Shown: in pieces, positions 36,580 to 45,045 of the stretch
How the letters are laid out: the number at the start of each line of letters is the position of its first letter
Position numbering within the stretch: position 1 is the stretch's first letter
Assembly (NCBI GenBank): GCA_963812475.1
Contig: CAWEVI010000038.1
Span: 1-64,000, forward strand
Length of the DNA: 64,000 bases
Source of the DNA: JAMXLO01 sp963812475
Lineage (GTDB): Bacteria; Pseudomonadota; Alphaproteobacteria; Acetobacterales; Acetobacteraceae
Reading direction: 5' to 3'
Translations under genes and position numbers: made by a program
Notes under the pieces: model-generated
Databases searched by the model: none
Seen by the model: only the letters and a program-made list of their open reading frames with translations
Told to the model about the DNA's origin: nothing

Positions 36580-37455
36580 TTACAGAACGGCGATCGGGCT
36601 GATCGGACTGCCCGTGCCGCCGACCACCGGCAATGGGCTGGCAGCGAACAGGAACCGCGTGCGGCCCGTTGCCGCCAGCTGCTGCAGCACAAGTCCTTCG
36701 AGCAACGGGATACCGAAGTCGCGGATCAACCTTTGATGCACCGGGAAGACGGTGCCCTGCGGGAACGGTATCGCCTCGATGGCAAAGTTGTCAGCGCCCA
36801 GCGCGGCAATTCCGCATTCCGCAAGCCAAAGCGCCGCTTCGACATCGAGGCCGGGCTCCCCGTCAAATGAAACCGAGGCCGCGCGGCCTTGCTGCTCCGC
36901 CCAACCGGTGCGGACCAGCACGATGTCGCCTGTTTCCACCCGAGCATCGGCCCGCGCCGCAGCACGCCGCAGGTCGTCGCGGCCTATCGTGGCGCCATCC
37001 GGCAGCGGGCCACCATGCAGCGCGACCACGTCGAGCAGGACGCCGCGACCAACGATCGGCCCCATCTTCTCGATCCCGCAATGCGCCGCCCCTGTGGTGC
37101 TGCGCGTGCCGGCGCCAGGGAATCCGTTGTACAGCGCGTCGTCGTACCAAGCGTGACACAGCGCATCTACGTGCGTGCCGAAATGTAATGGCAGCACCAC
37201 CGTGTCTTCGGCGAACTGAAAACCACCGGGACGCCGCGCACCTGCGGCATAGTCGCCGCCATCGCGCCCCATGAAATGCTGCAGGCCGGCGCGGTGCCGC
37301 GGCACCGGCGTTCGCGGCGACAACGGCTGGGCCAGCGAGAGTACCTCACCCGACTGCACCAGCGCGGCGGCATCACGCACCTGCTCCCCGCCGATGTGGT
37401 TCAGCGCACCACGCTCGTCCTCGGCGCCCCAGCGATGCCAGGCCTCGCGCGTCAC
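36580..37455 (-). CDS. Cyclase family metal-dependent hydrolase (kynurenine formamidase-like fold)
   Basis: 291 residues. The metal site LPLHFGTHVDALCHAW holds the HxGTHxDxxxH signature of the cyclase (PF04199) family; further landmarks are GRGVLLDVVALHG, ETGDIVLVRTGW and LGADNFAIEAIPFP followed by VHQRLIRDFGIPLLEGL. Family members hydrolyse N-formylkynurenine, isatin or related amides and lactones with Mn or Zn. The start overlaps the stop of the acyl-CoA ligase gene (ATGA), so it belongs to the same operon and may open a ring or hydrolyse a CoA-pathway intermediate. Confidence 0.88.
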   Translation of the reverse strand: MTREAWHRWGAEDERGALNHIGGEQVRDAAALVQSGEVLSLAQPLSPRTPVPRHRAGLQHFMGRDGGDYAAGARRPGGFQFAEDTVVLPLHFGTHVDALCHAWYDDALYNGFPGAGTRSTTGAAHCGIEKMGPIVGRGVLLDVVALHGGPLPDGATIGRDDLRRAAARADARVETGDIVLVRTGWAEQQGRAASVSFDGEPGLDVEAALWLAECGIAALGADNFAIEAIPFPQGTVFPVHQRLIRDFGIPLLEGLVLQQLAATGRTRFLFAASPLPVVGGTGSPISPIAVL

Positions 37456-39065
37456 GATGCGACGCCCCGGCCAAGTGCGGCTGCCATCTGCTTCAGTTCG
37501 CGACGCATCAGCTTACCGGTGACGGTCACCGGCAGTGAGTCGCGGATCTCGATGAAGTCAGGGATCTTGTAGCGTGATGCCAGGGCCCGGCAATGTGCAA
37601 TCAGGTCCTGGGGGTGCGCTTCGATGCCCGGCTTCGCCACGACAAAAGCAGCGAGCAGTTCGCCTTGTCTGGCGTCGGGCACGCCGACGACACCGACGAG
37701 CGCCACCGACCCATGGCGCATCAGCACGTCCTCCACCTCGGCCGGCGAGATGTTGATGCCGCCTTTCTTGATCATTTCGGTGACCCGGCAACTGAACGAC
37801 ATCGAGCCATCCGGCAGCAGGCGGCCCATATCACCGGTGCGGAAAAATCCATCCGCGGTGAAAGCCGATGCGGTCTGCTCGGTACTGGCGCCGATGTAGC
37901 CCCGCGTGACATAACCACGCACCTCGATCAGCCCCTCATCTCCGCGCGGCAGTTCGGCATCGGTCTCGCCATCGACGATGCGAATATCCACACCCGGCAA
38001 CGGCGGTCCCTGGCAGGCGGCGCGACGGTCCAGCGGCCAGTGATGCGGCGTTACGCAGCAATTGCCAAAACTCTCGGTCTGGCCATAGACGTTGCAGATT
38101 TCCGATGCCCCCAGCACGTGTGCCGCGGCCAGCACGTCCTGCGGCGCACCGATGGTAAGTCCGGTGCGCAGGCTGCCCACCCGGTCACGCCGGAAGTCTG
38201 GATGCGAGACGATCGCGCTGGTGATGGCGGGTAAAGTATAAATCGCCGTGCAGCGATGGCATTCGATCAGCGCGATCGCCTCGCCGGGATCGAATTTGCC
38301 TTGCAGCACAAGCGTGGCCCCGTGGGTCAGCGTGGCGGACATCGCATTGGCGCTGCCGTACGACCAGAACAGCGGAGGCGCGAGCAGGACGCGGTCGTCC
38401 GGTCGGTAGCCCTGGCGCTCGCCGATGTTGAAGCCGTTCTCGATGATGCCGAGGTGCGACAGCGGCACAGATTTGGGCCGGCTGCTGGAACCCGACGTGT
38501 AGATGATGATGGCGTCGTCGGATGCGCTTGGACCCACGCCCGGTGGCAGACGCTGCGCCGGCGCGGCGTCGGCAAATGCGTCGTAACTTGTGAAGGCGCC
38601 GTCAGTATTGTCGCCTAGGAGGACGATGTTGCGCAAAGCCGGATGGCGAACCGAGCGCCAACCATCCTTGGTTGCGGCCTCGGGTACCAAAGCTCGCAGA
38701 TCGGCGGCGAAGTCGCTGTCACCGAACCGGTCGAGCGCGATCAGCAGTTGCACAGCGGAATCGCGCAACAACCAGTCGAGCTCGTCGCGGCTGGACCAGG
38801 TGCTGAACGCGACCACCACCGCACCGACAATTGCCGCGCCAAAGAATGCCTCGAGCCATTCGACGCGATTGTTCACCAGCAATCCGACCAGATCGCCGCG
38901 TGCAATGCCGCGAGCCCGCAGCGCAGTGGCGAGACAGGCCGCACGCCGCGCGAGTTCGCCATACGAGACAACCCGGCCATCGCTGATGACCGCGGGCCTC
39001 TGGCCATGACGCTCCGCCTGTTCGAACAGTAGGTCGGCGAGTGTCCGACTGTAAGGCGCGTTCAC
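37452..39065 (-). CDS. AMP-binding acyl-CoA ligase
   Basis: 537 residues. The P-loop is YTSGSSSRPKSVPLSH (about residue 192), followed by VYGQTESFGN, FFRTGDMGRLLPDGSMSF (adenine/hinge motifs), KKGGINISPAEVEDVLM and the C-terminal lysine in PVTVTGKLMRREL. This is an ANL-family enzyme that activates a carboxylic acid with ATP and CoA. The substrate is unknown, but its place at the head of an operon with two thiolase-fold proteins suggests it starts the pathway. It is divergent from a TetR gene, with operator-like site C 19 bases before the start. Confidence 0.92.
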   Translation of the reverse strand: MNAPYSRTLADLLFEQAERHGQRPAVISDGRVVSYGELARRAACLATALRARGIARGDLVGLLVNNRVEWLEAFFGAAIVGAVVVAFSTWSSRDELDWLLRDSAVQLLIALDRFGDSDFAADLRALVPEAATKDGWRSVRHPALRNIVLLGDNTDGAFTSYDAFADAAPAQRLPPGVGPSASDDAIIIYTSGSSSRPKSVPLSHLGIIENGFNIGERQGYRPDDRVLLAPPLFWSYGSANAMSATLTHGATLVLQGKFDPGEAIALIECHRCTAIYTLPAITSAIVSHPDFRRDRVGSLRTGLTIGAPQDVLAAAHVLGASEICNVYGQTESFGNCCVTPHHWPLDRRAACQGPPLPGVDIRIVDGETDAELPRGDEGLIEVRGYVTRGYIGASTEQTASAFTADGFFRTGDMGRLLPDGSMSFSCRVTEMIKKGGINISPAEVEDVLMRHGSVALVGVVGVPDARQGELLAAFVVAKPGIEAHPQDLIAHCRALASRYKIPDFIEIRDSLPVTVTGKLMRRELKQMAAALGRGVAS

Positions 39066-39083
39066 CGGTGGCGTGCCCTATTT

Positions 39084-39098
39084 CCGAATAATATTCGC
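39084..39098. promoter_or_regulatory. Operator-like palindrome, site C
   Basis: CCGAATAATATTCGC has inverted arms CGAATA/TATTCG around one base. It lies in the 38-base gap between the acyl-CoA ligase and TetR start codons, an ideal place for autoregulation and control of the ligase operon. Confidence 0.6.
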
Positions 39099-39103
39099 TT
39101 TTT

Positions 39104-39937
39104 ATGCAAGAAGCCCTTAAGCTGTCAACCGCACGGATGAGAACACGGATCCCGGCAGACCTGACGCCGGACTTTGACAAGGAACCGGGGCAGACGATGC
39201 CGGATGGAGCCACGACGCCAGCGAAGGAGCGCTGGTTTGAAATACTGGAGCAGGCGGCGAAGGGCTATTTCGACGGTGCGCGTGACCCGAAGCAGGACAG
39301 GAGCCGTCGGCGTCGGCAGGATCTGCTCGAGGCCGCCACGCGGGTGTTCGCCCGCGACGGCATCGCCAAGGCGAAGATGGCGGATGTTGCCGCGGAAGCC
39401 GGCATCCCCGTGTCGTCGATCTACGATTACTATCCGAGCAAGGAGGATCTGGCGTACGAGATTCCTATCCAGCGTCTGGCTCGTTTCTACGCCGAGTTTG
39501 TGGAGCAGACACCGCTGCGCGCGACGATGCGCGAGCACCTGCATCGATTTCTCTCCGCGGCAACCGAGTATGCGCGGCGAAATCCGGACTGGGCACGTCT
39601 GTTGTACCTCGAAATCTGGCCGAGCGTTCTGATCCATGAGGCGCGCGTTCGGCGCGCGGTGGATGATTTCGGCAGGATCGTCGTGGAGATGCTTCGCGAG
39701 GGCGGCCGCCGAGGGGAATGGGATGCGCGGCTGGATCCGTATCGGACGGCGACCATCCTGATGGGAAGCATCACCCACATGATCATCACCTGGCTGCTCT
39801 ATCGGCGTCCGGAGAATCTCAGCAAGGCCACCAAACCCATGGTGGACCAGTTGCTCAAGCTTCTCGATGCGGACGAACCGACGGCGGCACGACGACACAA
39901 GAACCGCACGGCCGCCGCGCGCAGTTCGAAGTCATAG
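39104..39937 (+). CDS. TetR/AcrR family regulator
   Basis: Up to 277 residues. The HTH (about residues 70-120) reads RRQDLLEAATRVFARDGIAK, then AKMADVAAEAGIPVSSIYDY and YPSKEDLAYEI. The C-terminal ligand domain is helical. The start at 39104 is only 5 bases from the operator-like site C, so a later Met (39137 or 39197) may be the true start, leaving the operator free. It is divergent from the acyl-CoA ligase operon and probably represses it, with an acyl-CoA as likely effector by analogy with FadR/PaaR-type TetR proteins. Confidence 0.9.
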   Translation: MQEALKLSTARMRTRIPADLTPDFDKEPGQTMPDGATTPAKERWFEILEQAAKGYFDGARDPKQDRSRRRRQDLLEAATRVFARDGIAKAKMADVAAEAGIPVSSIYDYYPSKEDLAYEIPIQRLARFYAEFVEQTPLRATMREHLHRFLSAATEYARRNPDWARLLYLEIWPSVLIHEARVRRAVDDFGRIVVEMLREGGRRGEWDARLDPYRTATILMGSITHMIITWLLYRRPENLSKATKPMVDQLLKLLDADEPTAARRHKNRTAAARSSKS

Positions 39938-40010
39938 TGTATCATCGCCAAACTTGCCGGGTGTACCGTTCGGCGTGACACTGTCGCCAACCAGCGAAGG
40001 GATGCAAGAA

Positions 40011-41732
40011 ATGGCCATCGAACACGACATCGTCATACGCGGCGGCACCATCATGGACGGCACTGGCGGCACGCCGTACCTGGGCGACGTTGCGGTCAAG
40101 GACGGGCGCATCGCCGAACTTGGAAAGGTGTTAGGTCGCGGCCACCAAGAGATCGACGCCGATGGCCTGTCGGTCACGCCCGGCTTCGTGGACATTCATA
40201 CCCATTACGACGGCCAGGCGATGTGGGACTCCTGCCTGGCGCCATCGTCGTGGCACGGCGTTACCACTGTCGTGATGGGCAATTGCGGCGTCGGTTTTGC
40301 GCCGGTCCGCAAGAACACACAGGACGCGGTCATCGCCCTGATGGAAGGCGTGGAGGACATTCCCGGGCCGTGCCTGCACGAAGGCCTCGACTGGAGCTGG
40401 GAGAGTTTCGCCGAGTACCTCACCGCCCTGGAGCGCCGCAGCCACGACATCGATTTTTGTGCCTTGTTGCCGCACGCGCCGATGCGCGTTTACGTCATGG
40501 GCGACCGCGCACTCAACCTGGAAGACGCAAACCAGGAAGACATTCAGCGGATGCGGGAAATCACCGCCGATGCGGTGCGAGCCGGCGCGTTCGGATTTTC
40601 CACGTCACGCACCATCGCTCACAAGACGCTCGCCGGCGACCATACACCGACGCTTCGCGCGCAGGAGGCGGAGCTGACCGGAATTGCAATGGGACTGAAG
40701 GACGCTGGCGTCGGCTTCATCGAGATGACCTCCGACTGGAACACGCCGGACCCGGCGACGGAATTCGCGATGGTGCGGCGCGTGATGCAGGCCTGCGGCC
40801 GGCCGCTGGTATTCTCGTTGAACGAGCGGCATGACCGGACCACTGCCTGGAAGGATCTGCTGGAGCTGTCAACCCAGGCCGCGGCCGATGGCCTGCCGGT
40901 GCGCTGCGTCGCGCCACCGCGTCCGATCGGCGCCCTGCTCGGCCTGACGGGCAGCCAGAACCCGTTTGCCGGCACCCGGACGTATCGCTCCATCGCCGAT
41001 CTCCCACTGGAACAGCGTGTCGCGGCGATGCGGGACCCCAGCGTCAGGACCAGGATCACCACCGAGGACCCGGCCGAATTCAACACGTGGTCCTTGCTCA
41101 GCCGCGTTGGGTTCGAGCGGATGTTCCATTTCACCGATCCACTGAACTACACGCCGTCACGCGACGCATCCATCGCCGCGATCGCGGCCCGCGAGGGCCG
41201 AACGCCGCAGGACGTCGCCTACGACATGCTGATCGAAGACGACGGCAAGGGCTTCATCTTTGCCTGCCTCGTCAACTACGCGAACTATGATCTGGAGGCG
41301 GTGAAGACGATGTATGGCCGCCAGCATGTCATCCCGGGGCTGAGCGATGGCGGCGCGCACGTCGCGTTCATCTCGGATGCGTCGTTCCCGACCTTCCTGT
41401 TCAGCTACTGGGGTCGTGACCGCGCTGACGGCCGGATGGCGCTGCACGAATTGGTGCGCCGCCAGACGCGGGAGCCGGCGCGGTTTGCCGGCCTGCACGA
41501 TCGTGGCGTACTCGCGCCGGGCATGAAGGCGGACATCAACGTCATAGACTTTGCCGGCCTCGCGCTGGAGCGACCGGAAATGGTCGTCGATCTGCCCGCC
41601 GGCGGACGGCGTCTGATGCAGAAGGCACGTGGCTACGCGGCGACGATCAAGGCGGGGCAGATCACGTATCGCAACGGCGTCGCCACCGGCGTGCTGCCGG
41701 GCGGGCTGGTGCGCAGCCACGCGGTGGGATAG
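40011..41732 (+). CDS. N-acyl-D-amino-acid deacylase family amidohydrolase
   Basis: 573 residues from MAIEHDIVIRGGTIMDGTGG; longer starts run into the TetR tail. The metal site motif is GFVDIHTHYDGQAMWD, followed by GVTTVVMGNCGVGFAPVR, where the Cys is the family's metal ligand, and LSDGGAHVAFISDASF near the C-terminus. D-aminoacylases hydrolyse N-acyl-D-amino acids; many relatives with about 570 residues act on other amides or carbamates. It is transcribed after the TetR gene (73-base gap), away from the ligase operon, and may liberate the acid that the ligase then activates. Confidence 0.9.
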   Translation: MAIEHDIVIRGGTIMDGTGGTPYLGDVAVKDGRIAELGKVLGRGHQEIDADGLSVTPGFVDIHTHYDGQAMWDSCLAPSSWHGVTTVVMGNCGVGFAPVRKNTQDAVIALMEGVEDIPGPCLHEGLDWSWESFAEYLTALERRSHDIDFCALLPHAPMRVYVMGDRALNLEDANQEDIQRMREITADAVRAGAFGFSTSRTIAHKTLAGDHTPTLRAQEAELTGIAMGLKDAGVGFIEMTSDWNTPDPATEFAMVRRVMQACGRPLVFSLNERHDRTTAWKDLLELSTQAAADGLPVRCVAPPRPIGALLGLTGSQNPFAGTRTYRSIADLPLEQRVAAMRDPSVRTRITTEDPAEFNTWSLLSRVGFERMFHFTDPLNYTPSRDASIAAIAAREGRTPQDVAYDMLIEDDGKGFIFACLVNYANYDLEAVKTMYGRQHVIPGLSDGGAHVAFISDASFPTFLFSYWGRDRADGRMALHELVRRQTREPARFAGLHDRGVLAPGMKADINVIDFAGLALERPEMVVDLPAGGRRLMQKARGYAATIKAGQITYRNGVATGVLPGGLVRSHAVG

Positions 41733-41758
41733 GCGACCGCAGGCAGCTCAACGATCGG

Positions 41759-42451
41759 TCACCCGGTGGTCAGCAGTGCCGTCAGTTCGTTCGGCATGCT
41801 GAGCATCGGGTAATGGCCGGTGTCCAGTTCCAGCCACTTGCCGTCGAGCCGCTCGGCGGTACGTCGTTGATGGGCTTCGCCCGGGTTCGGCGCGCGCCGA
41901 CACCAGATCACCGTCGTCGGCCATCGCTGGCTCCAAAAGTTGTCGAGCTTGACCGGTGTCTCGGATACGCCGACCGGATGCGGCGTATAACGGTCCAGCA
42001 CCCATGCCCGTGTTGCCGGTTCCAGATCGGCGAAGAGCCGCTGTTCCGCATCTTCCCGCGACGGGCCCGCTGTCAGGCCGCTCGCGACGGAACTGGAGCG
42101 TGTAACGATGTCGCGGATGCGTTCGCCGTTGAACAGGGCCAGAGCGTCCACGAACACCAGGCGGGCGATCCGATCCCGGGTGAGTTCGGCGGCACGACAC
42201 GTCACCATGCCGCCGGAACTGGTGCCGACCAACACAACGTCGTGCAGATCCTCAAAAAACAACAGATCGGCGATCTCCTCCCCCTGCGAGGTCGCATCGA
42301 TGCCGGGACGAACCTGCTGACGACGCTCCGCGCAGCCATCCAATGATGGGGTATAAACTTCGTGACCGGCGGCGCGCAGGCGCTTTGCAACACGCTGCCA
42401 GATCCAGCCACCTTGATAGGAACCATGGACCAGAACAAAGGTCGCCATCAT
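41759..42451 (-). CDS. Alpha/beta hydrolase (MES/hydroxynitrile lyase-like esterase)
   Basis: 230 residues from MMATFVLVHGSYQGGWIWQR, with GGAAGGAAACG upstream. The oxyanion motif HGSYQGG, nucleophile GTSSGG (Ser) and LDTGHYPMLS (His) are complete. The short lid and HGxWxGGWxW-like start mark the plant methylesterase/EstC group, which cleaves small esters. It is encoded convergently with the deacylase gene and upstream of the liv genes in location but not clearly in the same operon (gap 124 bases). Confidence 0.88.
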   Translation of the reverse strand: MMATFVLVHGSYQGGWIWQRVAKRLRAAGHEVYTPSLDGCAERRQQVRPGIDATSQGEEIADLLFFEDLHDVVLVGTSSGGMVTCRAAELTRDRIARLVFVDALALFNGERIRDIVTRSSSVASGLTAGPSREDAEQRLFADLEPATRAWVLDRYTPHPVGVSETPVKLDNFWSQRWPTTVIWCRRAPNPGEAHQRRTAERLDGKWLELDTGHYPMLSMPNELTALLTTG

Positions 42452-42575
42452 CGTTTCCTTCCGCGTGCATCGGCGTCCCGTTTCTTGTGGTGCCGCCGGC
42501 AGGTCCATTCTCATCGCGGGACGTGAGCTGTCAAAGTCACCGGTCCGGCAGCTTGTGCTCCCGTCCGAGCCGAGA

Positions 42576-43292
42576 CTATGTCCCGTCGCCCAGATAGGCG
42601 CTGTGCAGGATGTCGCTGCCGGCAAGTTCCTTCGCCGGTCCTTCATGGACGATGCGGCCGGTCGCCATCAGATAGCAGCGATCGGCGTGTGCCAGCGCCT
42701 TCTCGACGAGCTGTTCCACCAACAGTATCGCCACCCCGTCGCGGGCGAGTGCGGTCGCCACGTCGAGGATGCGATCGATCACCATCGGCGCCAGACCGCC
42801 GGACGGTTCATCCAGAATAAGCAGGCGCGGTTCGGCGATGATCCCCTGAGCTACGGCGAGGATCTGCTGCTGACCGCCGGACAGGCGCGACGCAAACTGG
42901 TGGCGCCGCTCGGCAAGCTCCGGAAACAGCGTGTACATCGCTTGCAATCTGGAGCGATCGCCGCGCGGGGTGCGGGCGTAGGTGCCGATCAACAGGTTGT
43001 CCTCGACGGTCAGCGGATGAAAGACACGGTGACCTTCCAGTACCTGAACCAGCCCGGCACGGACGATGTCGCGTGGGGTGGCGCCGGTGACATCCTGGCC
43101 GGCAAATCGGATTCTGCCGCGGCGCTTCGCAATCAGCCCGGAGGTAGCGTGAAGCGTGGTGCTTTTGCCCGCGCCGTTGCGGCCGATCAGTGTTACGAAT
43201 TCGCCTTCGCCAACAATCAGGCTGACGCCGTGCACCACTTCCGCCTTGCCATAGGCGACGTGCAGATCCTCGATCTCCAGTAAGGGGCTCAT
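42576..43292 (-). CDS. Branched-chain-amino-acid-type ABC transporter ATP-binding protein LivF-like
   Basis: 238 residues from MSPLLEIEDLHVAYGKAEVV. Walker A GRNGAGKST, Q-loop VLEGHRVF, signature LSGGQQQ, Walker B LLILDEPSGGLAP and the H-loop region are regular; LAHADRCYLMATGRIVHEG is the usual LivF tail. It is the last gene of the five-gene importer operon, with ATGA overlap with the preceding ATPase. The cargo is unknown; HAAT-family importers also carry aromatic acids and amides. Confidence 0.93.
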   Translation of the reverse strand: MSPLLEIEDLHVAYGKAEVVHGVSLIVGEGEFVTLIGRNGAGKSTTLHATSGLIAKRRGRIRFAGQDVTGATPRDIVRAGLVQVLEGHRVFHPLTVEDNLLIGTYARTPRGDRSRLQAMYTLFPELAERRHQFASRLSGGQQQILAVAQGIIAEPRLLILDEPSGGLAPMVIDRILDVATALARDGVAILLVEQLVEKALAHADRCYLMATGRIVHEGPAKELAGSDILHSAYLGDGT

Positions 43293-44047
43293 GCGCCGAG
43301 ATATACCCGGATGACGTCGGGATCGCGCCGGACCTCGGTCGTCGTGCCGTGCGCAATCATCCGACCGAGATTGAGCGCGGTGACGCGGTCGCAGACGCGA
43401 AACACGAAATCCGTGTGATGCTCGACCAGCAGCACGCCGACACCGCTGTCGCGGATGACGCCGATGATGGCGCCCAGTCGCTCGATCTCCGCCGCGGTCA
43501 GGCCGCCGGCCGGTTCGTCGAGCAGCAGGAATTTGGGCCGCATCGTCAGTGCGCGGGCGATTTCCAGAAATCGTTGGGCGGTGTGTTCCAGCAGATCGGC
43601 GCGTCGGTCCATCACCGCGCCAAGGCCGACGCCATGCAGCATCGTGGCAGCACGATTGCGAATATCGGCTTCCTCGCGTCGCGGACGTGGGGCGGCGAAC
43701 GCCGTTTCCAGGAAGCCGGACCGCACGTCGGGCCAGCCGCCGAGCATCGCATTGTCCAGCACCGAGAGCGACAGCACCAGCTTCGGGGTCTGGAATGTGC
43801 GGGCCAGCCCCGCTCGGGCGCGATCCTGTACGGATCGCCGCGTGACATCGCCGCCCGCCAAATAAATCCCGCCCTCGTCGATCGGATAGTAGCCCGATAT
43901 CAGGTTCAGCAGCGTGGTCTTGCCGCTGCCGTTCGGGCCGATGAGACCGTGTACCTCGCCGGGACGCAAATCGAGCGAGACGCCATCCACCGCGATCAGG
44001 CCGCCGAAGCGCTTGCTGACCGAACGGGCTTCGAGAATGTCGTTCAA
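43289..44047 (-). CDS. LivG-like ABC ATP-binding protein with abnormal signature motif
   Basis: 252 residues. Walker A GPNGSGKTT, Walker B FLLLDEPAGGL and H-loop LLVEHHTDFVF are intact. The signature that in LivG reads about LPYGxQRxLEIARAL is here LLEHTAQRFLEIARAL, so the glycine that contacts ATP across the dimer is missing. In a heterodimer with LivF this would leave one composite ATP site weakened, as in asymmetric ABC proteins. The start overlaps the stop of the LivM gene. Confidence 0.88.
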   Translation of the reverse strand: MNDILEARSVSKRFGGLIAVDGVSLDLRPGEVHGLIGPNGSGKTTLLNLISGYYPIDEGGIYLAGGDVTRRSVQDRARAGLARTFQTPKLVLSLSVLDNAMLGGWPDVRSGFLETAFAAPRPRREEADIRNRAATMLHGVGLGAVMDRRADLLEHTAQRFLEIARALTMRPKFLLLDEPAGGLTAAEIERLGAIIGVIRDSGVGVLLVEHHTDFVFRVCDRVTALNLGRMIAHGTTTEVRRDPDVIRVYLGA

Positions 44048-45045
44048 GGGCCGGCTCGGATCGCCACACGGAGCGCTTCAAGGTCGGGCTCGATGGTGGT
44101 AGAGACCTGTGGCTCGCGACGAAGTTTTGCGGCCAGGCTGGTGATCAGCTCACCAAAGCCACCAGGCAGCACGAGCACGACGATGAGCAGGATGAAGCCA
44201 TAGAAGAATGTGCCGTATTTCGCCAATGGGCCGACGAGTTCCGGGATGGCGGCCAGCACCGCGGCGCCGAGGAACGGGCCGATGATCACGCCGCGACCGC
44301 CGATGATGATGGCCACAAAGAAATAGATGCCAAGATTGACGATGAAGGCATCGGGCGTGATGTAACTCTGCGATGTCGCATAGAGCCCGCCGGATATGCC
44401 GGCGGTGAAACCGCTGAACACGAAGACCGTCAGCTTGACGATGTAGATCGGCACCGCGACCGACGATGCCGCGACCGTACTGTCGCGCAACGCGACCATC
44501 GCGCGGCCCCACATCAGGCGCGCGAGATTTGCGGTCATCCAGGTGATGAACGCGGCGATGCCGAGCACCAGCCAGTAGAAGCCCCACGGCGTGTCGAAGG
44601 GCGAAGGGAAGGCTGGCGCCGGCATGCCGACGCTGCCGTTGGTCAACCACTGCTCTGCCAGGGCAAGCTCGCTGACGATCAGGCCGAAGGCAAGCGTGGC
44701 CATGGCGAAATAGAATCCGGGCAGGCGCAGCGAGGGCAGTCCCAGAATCAGTCCGATCAGGGCACAGATCGCGCCGCCGGCAATCAGGGCGATGAATGGA
44801 TTCCAGCCCTGTCCGCCCGCCAGCAGACAGAATGCATAGGCACCGATGGCCAGCAGGCCGACATGTCCGACCGAGAGTTGGCCGGTGAAGCCGACGAGCA
44901 GGTTCAGTGTGGCGATCAGAACCCAATAGACGCCGATGACCGTTGCCACGTGCAGGTAGTAGAGATTCCCGGTGACGTAGGGGAGCAGGGCGGCGAAGAC
45001 AGCAAAGGCGCCGACGATGGCCGGGCGGACGTGGTCATGCTTCAT
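44044..45045 (-). CDS. LivM-like ABC permease
   Basis: 333 residues with about ten membrane helices. Family motifs include VLIATLNLLVGFTGQLSVGH, LSVGHVGLLAIGAYAFCLLA and, near the C-terminus, FFVAIIIGGRGVIIGPFLGA. Its partner is the LivH gene, whose stop it overlaps (ATGA). The soluble C-terminal tail is short, unlike LivM proteins fused to LivG. It forms the membrane channel together with LivH. Confidence 0.93.
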   Translation of the reverse strand: MKHDHVRPAIVGAFAVFAALLPYVTGNLYYLHVATVIGVYWVLIATLNLLVGFTGQLSVGHVGLLAIGAYAFCLLAGGQGWNPFIALIAGGAICALIGLILGLPSLRLPGFYFAMATLAFGLIVSELALAEQWLTNGSVGMPAPAFPSPFDTPWGFYWLVLGIAAFITWMTANLARLMWGRAMVALRDSTVAASSVAVPIYIVKLTVFVFSGFTAGISGGLYATSQSYITPDAFIVNLGIYFFVAIIIGGRGVIIGPFLGAAVLAAIPELVGPLAKYGTFFYGFILLIVVLVLPGGFGELITSLAAKLRREPQVSTTIEPDLEALRVAIRAGP

